From the NCBI GenBank assembly GCA_014379065.1, contig JACMMM010000285.1, positions 1 through 7,313 of the forward strand: 7,313 nucleotides of DNA. Reading direction: 5' to 3'. Source of the stretch: Saprospiraceae bacterium. GTDB taxonomy: Bacteria > Bacteroidota > Bacteroidia > Chitinophagales > Saprospiraceae. Of the stretch, positions 1 through 3,824 are shown piece by piece. The first letter of the stretch is position 1, and each line of letters starts with the position of its first letter. Made by a program: the position numbers and the translations under genes. The notes below the pieces were generated by a model. That model searched no databases. It worked only from the letters and a program-made list of their open reading frames with translations, and was not told the origin of the DNA.

Positions 1-33
1 CGACTCTGCTAAACAGTCGGCGAAGCCGACACC

Positions 34-60
34 ATCCTGTCTATCCTGTTCATCCTGTCA
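34..60. repeat. Three-unit 9-base tandem repeat
   Basis: Three adjacent copies of ATCCTGTNN (34-42, 43-51, 52-60) lie downstream of the 3' end of the DedA gene, followed by an A-rich stretch. The core ATCCTGT is identical in all three copies and only the last two bases vary. A 6-bp hairpin (GTCGGC 16-21, GCCGAC 25-30, 3-base loop) lies just to the left. On the minus strand it has only a short T run after it, so it would be at best a weak terminator for the DedA gene. Role unknown. Confidence 0.7.
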
Positions 61-100
61 AAAATAAAAATTCATACGAATTGAGGTTGCGTAGTGAAGT

Positions 101-128
101 CGTAAATCCAAAATCGTCATTCGTCATT
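101..128. repeat. Period-7 repeat at the 3' end of the DedA gene
   Basis: Four 7-base units can be read in phase: CGTAAAT, CCAAAAT, CGTCATT, CGTCATT. The last two are identical. The repeat runs into the coding region, and the TGA stop codon of the DedA gene (124-126 on the minus strand) lies inside the last unit. It resembles the longer period-7 tract before tex at 3774-3822. Confidence 0.55.
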
Positions 129-768
129 TCTTCCCCCACTTCGCCCGCACAAATTCTACCAAAATCGGCAGTACCGAGAGGCAAATGATCCCAATCACCA
201 CGATTTCAAAATTCTCTTTCACAATCGGGATTTGTCCAAAATAGTAGCCCGCCAAGGTCAGCAATGATACCCAGAGGATGCCGCCCGCCACACAGTACGC
301 GATAAATTTGCGATATTCCATTTTTCCCACACCCGCCACAAAAGGCGCGAACGTGCGCACAATCGGCACAAACCGCGCGATAATGAGCGTACGCCCGCCA
401 TGTTTCTCGTAGAATTCCTGTGTTTTGTCAATGTACTTGCGTTTTAAAAACCAATAGTCTTTGGTAAACACTTTATCGCCCAAATATTTGCCAAAAAAGT
501 AGTTCGTGTTGTCGCCCAAAATGGCCGCAAAAAACAGGAGCGGAATCAGTAGCCAAACGTTCAGGATGCCCGTTTTGGCGGTGATCGCGCCCGCAGCAAA
601 CAGCAGTGAATCGCCGGGCAGGAAAGGCGTGACCACAAGCCCCGTTTCGCAAAAAATGATGAGCGCGAGGATGAGGTAAGTCATCAATTCGTAGTCCCGC
701 ATGATGTTTTCAAGGTGGACATCGAGGTGGCGGATGAAGTCGAGAAGCTGGGTGAGGAGATCGAGCAT
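124..768 (-). CDS. DedA family inner-membrane protein (SNARE-associated/VTT domain)
   Basis: A 214-residue polytopic membrane protein of the DedA family, whose members act in the cytoplasmic membrane. Some are undecaprenyl-phosphate or phospholipid translocases needed for envelope integrity and proton-dependent homeostasis. The diagnostic pieces are present: FCETGLVVTPFLPGDSLLF at 39-57 and ARFVPIVRTFAPFVAGVGKM at 131-150. The charged residues E41, D53, R132 and R138 have the same spacing as the essential E39, D51, R130 and R136 of E. coli YqjA. Hydrophobic segments lie at about 28-48, 54-64, 71-85, 155-178 and 188-206. Length is normal for the family (about 200-220). The Met at 768 is chosen because it places E41 where the family expects it. 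No Shine-Dalgarno sequence is visible; period-7 repeats run nearly to the ATG. It is transcribed in the same direction as the nuclease gene, but 159 bases and a predicted promoter separate them. The substrate cannot be told from the sequence. Confidence 0.93.
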   Translation of the reverse strand: MLDLLTQLLDFIRHLDVHLENIMRDYELMTYLILALIIFCETGLVVTPFLPGDSLLFAAGAITAKTGILNVWLLIPLLFFAAILGDNTNYFFGKYLGDKVFTKDYWFLKRKYIDKTQEFYEKHGGRTLIIARFVPIVRTFAPFVAGVGKMEYRKFIAYCVAGGILWVSLLTLAGYYFGQIPIVKENFEIVVIGIICLSVLPILVEFVRAKWGKK

Positions 769-775
769 TGCTGGC

Positions 776-805
776 TGGTGATTGGTTGAATTGGTGATTG
801 GTGAG
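776..805. repeat. Period-7 repeat just before the DedA start codon
   Basis: On the plus strand, units TGGTGAT (776), TGGTTGA (783), TGGTGAT (792) and TGGTGAG (799) are spaced 7, 9 and 7 bases apart. Read on the coding strand of the DedA gene this is an ACCAATC-like tract ending eight bases upstream of the ATG at 768. It occupies the place where a ribosome binding site would be expected, and none is seen. Confidence 0.6.
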
Positions 806-806
806 A

Positions 807-840
807 AGACCTCGTAGGTTTTGAAAAACCTACGAGGTCT
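807..840. repeat. Perfect 34-base palindrome (REP-like hairpin) in the DedA leader
   Basis: The arms agacctcgtaggtttt (807-822) and aaaacctacgaggtct (825-840) are perfect reverse complements separated by two bases, giving a stem of about 15 bp with a four-base loop. It lies between the nuclease stop codon (928) and the DedA start (768), both genes being on the minus strand. It could end nuclease transcription, but the following minus-strand bases (TCTCACC) are not a proper U tract. It could equally be a dispersed palindromic repeat. If the promoter predicted at 871-899 is right, the hairpin lies in the 5' leader of the DedA mRNA. Confidence 0.85.
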
Positions 841-870
841 CCATGTAAGCGATTTATTGATTTAAAACGG

Positions 871-899
871 CAAAAATAGAAGTTCTGCCGATTCGGCAA
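871..899 (-). promoter_or_regulatory. Predicted promoter of the DedA gene
   Basis: On the minus strand TATTTTTG (871-878) fits the Bacteroidota -7 element TAnnTTTG exactly. A TTG at 897-899 lies 18 bases upstream, within the range known for the -33 element. Transcription would start near 864 and leave a leader of about 95 bases containing the 34-base palindrome. A 13-base inverted repeat, TGCCGA-T-TCGGCA (886-898), overlaps the -33 element and could be an operator or simply another small palindrome. Confidence 0.5.
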
Positions 900-927
900 G
901 TATAAGGTGGCCTTCCAAATACGGAAT

Positions 928-1992
928 TTATTCCACCACGACTTTTTGGCATTGACGCATATTTTTGGCGCGCACTTCCAGAACATACACCCCGCGCAGC
1001 AAATTTTTTATTTGGAAAAAGCCTTTTTCATTCGCGGTTTCTTGGATCATCACCCTTCTGCCTAAAAAATCCAGGAGCGCAACGGTAGCCGGGCCATCCG
1101 TTTCTACCTGAAAGAAAAGCATATCATTCGCAGGGTTGGGCCACACACGCAGTGCGCCTTCAAAGGGCGCAGCAGGGGCATCTGTGCTGACCAGACAATT
1201 CGGCGTTACGCCCGGACACCAGCAGCGGCGCGCCAAGGTGCAATCTATCACAAATGGGTTTGGCTTCCCGTCCTGATAGGGGGCGATGCGCCAGGTCTTG
1301 CGGAGTTCTGCGGAGTCCGCCGGGTCTTGATTAGCCCATTGGCAGAGCGTGGGGCGTTGCAATTCAAAATAGTTTGGGTCGGCCAGATTTGCTTGCGCCC
1401 GATACATGGTGTAGAAGTAAAAAACCGAGCGGGCTAGGTCGCCTTTCACGGATTCTCGGGGCTCGAAAGCGCCCGTTTTGAATTCTGCATACCCGTTAAT
1501 ATTCGTCGTTGGGATACTGGTCAACACTTGATTTCCTATAAACCATTTCGTCGTCTGTGCGTCGGGAATGTCCGCGAATGGAAAATCGCCACGCGCTTCG
1601 TTTACGGGGATGCGGGCCGGGTACAGGTGGTGCATATCGCTGCGGGCATTGCCATCGGCAGCGCCTTTGCCTTGTGGGTAAGCGTGTTCGGTGTTCATGC
1701 CATTGCTTCCGCCGTTTTGGTAAATATACTGGGTTGGATCTTGTGTAGGATCGAGATACAGCGTGTGGCCGGAGTAGATGCATCGGATGCTGTCGTCGTC
1801 AATGGCCAAGATTTTTGCGTATAGCGTATCGCGGGAGTTGGCATAGTCCAGCACCGTGTTCGGGCGGTAATGACTGGCCACGCTGTCAATGAGTTCTGCG
1901 CCGCTGAGACCGGGAAAGACGCTTTCAAAACCTTGCGCCGAAAGACGCGAAGCGCTGAGCAGCATTATGAGGGCGAGACGGGAAAAATGCAT
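928..1992 (-). CDS. Secreted endonuclease I family nuclease with T9SS sorting domain
   Basis: A 354-residue protein of the endonuclease I family (EndA/Vvn type, beta-beta-alpha-metal fold), predicted to cut DNA, and perhaps RNA, non-specifically outside the cell. Residues 1-19 form a signal peptide ending at SAQ. The catalytic region holds NTEHAYPQG at 100-108 (E102, H103), SDMHHLYPA at 118-126 and VNEARGD at 130-136; E102, H103 and N131 match the metal ligands and general base of Vvn by motif. GDLARSVFYFYTMY at 184-197 and NPFVIDCTLARR at 245-256 complete the Bacteroidota form. A short linker carries C251, C257, C259 and C266. Residues about 280-354 are a type A T9SS sorting domain (VWPNPAND, DFLGRRV, GVYVLEV, KVVV), so export by the Por secretion system is expected. 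The start at 1992 is chosen because the signal peptide begins there; an in-frame ATG at 2121 would add 43 non-signal residues and span the divergent promoters. Confidence 0.9.
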   Translation of the reverse strand: MHFSRLALIMLLSASRLSAQGFESVFPGLSGAELIDSVASHYRPNTVLDYANSRDTLYAKILAIDDDSIRCIYSGHTLYLDPTQDPTQYIYQNGGSNGMNTEHAYPQGKGAADGNARSDMHHLYPARIPVNEARGDFPFADIPDAQTTKWFIGNQVLTSIPTTNINGYAEFKTGAFEPRESVKGDLARSVFYFYTMYRAQANLADPNYFELQRPTLCQWANQDPADSAELRKTWRIAPYQDGKPNPFVIDCTLARRCWCPGVTPNCLVSTDAPAAPFEGALRVWPNPANDMLFFQVETDGPATVALLDFLGRRVMIQETANEKGFFQIKNLLRGVYVLEVRAKNMRQCQKVVVE

Positions 1993-2022
1993 GGGTGGAT
2001 TTTTGATTGAAAAATGGAGGTG

Positions 2023-2054
2023 CGAAGGTAGGGTTTCGCAAATCTGTTTTGAAA
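2023..2054 (-). promoter_or_regulatory. Predicted promoter of the nuclease gene
   Basis: On the minus strand TACCTTCG (2023-2030), followed by CACC, is one base from the Bacteroidota -7 consensus TAnnTTTG. TTTC at 2051-2054 lies 20 bases upstream, one base from the -33 element TTTG. This gives a leader of about 23 bases before the ATG at 1992 and supports that start over the upstream one. Confidence 0.45.
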
Positions 2055-2078
2055 GGCGAAAATTAAGCAGAAGACATT

Positions 2079-2086
2079 TATCTTTA
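2079..2086 (+). promoter_or_regulatory. Possible -7 element for the acidic protein gene
   Basis: TATCTTTA differs from TAnnTTTG only in the last base and lies 33 bases upstream of the ATG at 2120. No good TTG is found at the usual 17-23 base spacing, so the assignment is weak. It sits back to back with the nuclease promoter in a 127-base divergent gap. Confidence 0.3.
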
Positions 2087-2119
2087 TCCTTTCCAATCTT
2101 CACCTCCATCATCAAAGTC

Positions 2120-2596
2120 ATGGAAAATCAAAAAAGCCCGAACCACAACGAAGACCTCGAAACCAGCAACGGGCCTGATGCAAACGTTGCCAATGATCCC
2201 GGCACAAAAAAACGCCGCAGGATACCCTCCCCCACAAACATGGTATCGTCTTCCGAGCAGTTTGAAACAGATGAATCTGAAATCCTTGACCCCGAAGCCG
2301 AGGTCACCGAGGAAGATCTGCTCCTGCTCGGCGATCCCGAGCTTGATCAAGACGGAGGCGAAGACGAATTGCTCGGCAACGATCAATATCTCGACGACAC
2401 CGATTTTGACGATGATCCGCTTAATGAAGAATCCGGGCGCCGTGCCGGTTCAGGCGGCGACCTCGATGTTCCCGATGATGAATTGGACAACGCTGGCAGC
2501 GCCATGCAACAGGAAGACGAAGAAAATGACTATTTCGGGAACTTGGACGAGGACGAAGAAGCGCCAGAAGATGACGAGACTAAAGATGTTTTTTAA
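2120..2596 (+). CDS. Small highly acidic protein, conserved Bacteroidota type, unknown function
   Basis: A 158-residue soluble protein with no signal peptide or membrane segment and probably largely disordered. The first 45 residues are polar and carry a basic cluster, KKRRR at 30-34. From residue 46 on, about 48 of 113 residues are Asp or Glu. The pieces VTEEDLLLLGDPE (62-74), GGDLDVPDDELDNA (112-125) and EDEENDYF (132-139) resemble a small acidic protein I recall as common and uncharacterised in Bacteroidota, where TEEDL-LGD is followed by DLD-P-ELDD and EDEEN-YS. That match is from memory. The start at 2120 is chosen because upstream in-frame codons fall in the opposite nuclease gene and its promoter. 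It converges on the Bro-N gene with a 14-base gap. Such a charge pattern suits binding a basic protein, metal or nucleic-acid-binding partner, but no function can be assigned. Confidence 0.8.
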   Translation: MENQKSPNHNEDLETSNGPDANVANDPGTKKRRRIPSPTNMVSSSEQFETDESEILDPEAEVTEEDLLLLGDPELDQDGGEDELLGNDQYLDDTDFDDDPLNEESGRRAGSGGDLDVPDDELDNAGSAMQQEDEENDYFGNLDEDEEAPEDDETKDVF

Positions 2597-2602
2597 AAGG
2601 CA

Positions 2603-2637
2603 ATTGGGCTTCAGCCAATCTTCTTTGTTTTTTTCTC
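2603..2637 (+). terminator. Terminator between the acidic and Bro-N genes
   Basis: ATTGG (2603-2607) pairs with CCAAT (2615-2619) across a seven-base loop that may close further with CT/AG. A T-rich tract (2621-2634) follows on the plus strand, seven bases after the acidic protein's stop. On the minus strand the same hairpin is followed by TGCCTTTT, so it may serve both converging genes. The Bro-N stop codon (2611-2613) lies in the loop. The stem is short, so efficiency is uncertain. Confidence 0.5.
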
Positions 2638-3432
2638 CGGCAGGTAGTTTGTCGGGCTGACCACGTTTTTCTGAGTCTTTTTCTCCAACTCTTTGCGGGC
2701 GTCTCCTGCTATTTTTCCGCCCTGCTGTGCGGTCTTTTTGTTTTCTACAAACCCAATGGGGTGATTTGCTTTCACCATTTCGGTGGTGGCAGCCTCCCCG
2801 AGCATGGAAAATATCAATTCGAGGTCGGTCATGTGGTCACGCAAGTTTTGACTTTCCAGACTTTTTACGGCTTTATGTTCCGAAGGTGTGATTCCAAAAG
2901 TTGCTTTGGCAATTTCGGCGGTCAGGATGGAATACTCCTTTTGTTCTTTTACGCCGTGCTGTTGCCACTCTTCTGTCAGTTCTTCCCGTATGGCGATGCT
3001 GCGCATCCGTCTTTCAATCCAGTCGTCGGGATAGCCTTTGGCTTTATACAGTTCCCGGGCGCGTTGGGTAGCCAGTTCTGGGTTTTCAATCTCCTGCATC
3101 CGCTCGTAGCCGACTTGCGCGAGCCATTGCTTGAAGGGCTCGGCTTTGGGTGAAGGAACAGACTGAATGAGGCGGAGCAATTGCTGTGCATTGGCTACGT
3201 CGGTGAAGCGCATTTTGCCATCAGCGGCTTCCATTTTCAAAGCGTGACAATTTGTCACGGTTTCATTGCCTTCCTTTTTCAGCCGCTCTTTCAGTTTGCG
3301 CCAATAGGCAAGTGGGTCAATACTTTCAGTCAATATGGTAATTACGTCCACGATGCTGAAATACCATTGCTGTTCCTCCTCGTTCCAAATGGAACGGACG
3401 CGTTTTTCTTCAAAAAGTTTGATGTTTGACAT
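2611..3432 (-). CDS. Bro-N domain protein with DinD-like C-terminal region
   Basis: A 273-residue soluble protein. Residues about 4-110 look like a Bro-N (BRO family) domain: IKLFEEKRVRSIWNEEEQQWYFSIVDVI at the start, then YWRKLKERLKKEG, and FTDVANAQQLLRLIQSVPSPKAEPFKQWLAQVG at 76-108. Bro-N domains occur in phage antirepressors and baculovirus BRO proteins and bind DNA. Residues about 140-265 recall E. coli DinD (274 residues, SOS-induced, an inhibitor of RecA filaments): compare LRDHMTDLELIFSMLGEA here with ILDHMGSTELAANLFRAT in DinD, then NKKTAQQGGKIAGDARKELEKK and a Pro-containing end. The total length is that of DinD. The Lys-rich tail EKKTKKIG ends inside the terminator hairpin. No phage genes, integrase or partner gene lie nearby, so it is a single stand-alone gene. 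A role in DNA-damage response or gene control is inference from the family. No LexA-type operator was recognised upstream. Confidence 0.8.
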   Translation of the reverse strand: MSNIKLFEEKRVRSIWNEEEQQWYFSIVDVITILTESIDPLAYWRKLKERLKKEGNETVTNCHALKMEAADGKMRFTDVANAQQLLRLIQSVPSPKAEPFKQWLAQVGYERMQEIENPELATQRARELYKAKGYPDDWIERRMRSIAIREELTEEWQQHGVKEQKEYSILTAEIAKATFGITPSEHKAVKSLESQNLRDHMTDLELIFSMLGEAATTEMVKANHPIGFVENKKTAQQGGKIAGDARKELEKKTQKNVVSPTNYLPEKKTKKIG

Positions 3433-3454
3433 AGGTTACATAATTTTAAGGGCA

Positions 3455-3484
3455 TAAAAATACAAATTGTTTTTAAATTTGCAA
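3455..3484 (-). promoter_or_regulatory. Predicted promoter of the Bro-N gene
   Basis: On the minus strand TATTTTTA (3455-3462) is one base from TAnnTTTG, and TTG (3482-3484) lies 19 bases upstream, the usual spacing of the Bacteroidota -33/-7 pair. The spacer is almost all A and T. The expected transcript start near 3448 leaves a leader of about 16 bases before the ATG at 3432, without a recognisable Shine-Dalgarno sequence. Confidence 0.5.
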
Positions 3485-3518
3485 CAAGAATTTAATCGAA
3501 TATTTTCCTAATTGGGAT

Positions 3519-3596
3519 AGCCATTAATTGCACTAATTTTCACGAATTATATATCTTCCTCCCTTGTTTTAGTGTAAATTCGTGCAATTAGCGGCT
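3519..3596. repeat. Imperfect 27-base inverted repeat between Bro-N gene and tex
   Basis: The arms 3519-3545 and 3570-3596 are reverse complements at 22 of 27 positions around a 24-base AT-rich spacer. Shared segments are AGCC, TAATTGCAC, AATTT and CAC. Neither side has a U tract typical of a terminator, and no gene ends here, since the flanking genes diverge. It resembles a solitary dispersed repeat or a MITE-like remnant. No open reading frame or target-site duplication was recognised. Confidence 0.6.
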
Positions 3597-3677
3597 AAAA
3601 AAGACAGCTTTTAAAAAACAATACCTTGAAAAGAGACATTAAGAGCCAATCTTGTGGATAACTTTTTCCGCCCAGTC

Positions 3678-3709
3678 TTGGCCCATTACCAACTGAAAAA
3701 GGAATTTTG
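3678..3709 (+). promoter_or_regulatory. Weak candidate promoter for tex
   Basis: TTG at 3678-3680 and GAATTTTG at 3702-3709 are spaced by 21 bases; the second differs from TAnnTTTG in the first base only. It is the best plus-strand match found in the 392-base gap before tex, but not a convincing one. It would give a leader of about 110 bases containing the GC-rich hairpin at 3731-3757 and the period-7 repeats. Confidence 0.25.
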
Positions 3710-3730
3710 CGCTTTACCCGCCGAAGCCTT

Positions 3731-3757
3731 CCTGCCCGCCAAGTCTCGGCAGGCGGG
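3731..3757. repeat. GC-rich hairpin with two alternative stems upstream of tex
   Basis: CCTGCC (3731-3736) can pair with GGCAGG (3748-3753), or CCCGCC (3735-3740) with GGCGGG (3752-3757). The stems share bases and exclude each other. The GC content contrasts sharply with the AT-rich DNA to its left. No U tract follows. It may be a dispersed repeat of the host or part of the tex leader. Confidence 0.5.
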
Positions 3758-3773
3758 GGTGTAGGAGAGCCGC

Positions 3774-3822
3774 CGTCCAACGTCCAACGTCCAAAGTCCA
3801 AAGTCTATCATCCAACATCCAT
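3774..3822 (+). repeat. Seven-unit period-7 tandem repeat ending at the tex start codon
   Basis: Seven in-phase units read CGTCCAA, CGTCCAA, CGTCCAA, AGTCCAA, AGTCTAT, CATCCAA, CATCCAT, and then AA precedes the ATG at 3825. The first three copies are identical and the copies diverge toward the gene. The tract fills the ribosome binding region, and no Shine-Dalgarno sequence is present. It resembles the period-7 tracts at 101-128 and 776-805. Confidence 0.85.
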
Positions 3823-3824
3823 AA

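Noticed and set aside
16..30. Hairpin GTCGGC-GAA-GCCGAC as terminator of the DedA gene
   Set aside because: The stem is perfect but short, and on the minus strand it is followed by TGTTTAGC rather than a U tract; it lies about 95 bases past the stop. Kept only as a note.
684..986. 100-residue minus-strand reading frame between the DedA and nuclease genes
   Set aside because: It overlaps both real genes in another frame, includes the 34-base palindrome, and has no recognisable composition or motif.
1889..2119. Upstream in-frame extension of the acidic protein
   Set aside because: It is antisense to the nuclease signal peptide region and basic in composition, unlike the rest of the protein; the ATG at 2120 fits the protein and the short leader.
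1993..2121. In-frame 43-residue N-terminal extension of the nuclease
   Set aside because: It has no signal-peptide character, would bury the true signal sequence at 1992, and covers both divergent promoters and the start of the acidic gene.
2120..3432. Acidic gene plus Bro-N gene as a toxin-antitoxin or defence pair
   Set aside because: The genes converge rather than form an operon, each has its own promoter, and neither shows toxin, nuclease or NTPase motifs.
3595..3801. 68-residue minus-strand reading frame before tex
   Set aside because: It begins inside the period-7 repeat and runs through the GC-rich hairpin; it has no family resemblance or start signal and is an artefact of repeat DNA.
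3774..3822. Period-7 tract as a CRISPR array or replication-origin iteron set
   Set aside because: Seven-base units with no spacers cannot be CRISPR, and no replication initiator gene or AT-rich melting region is associated with it.
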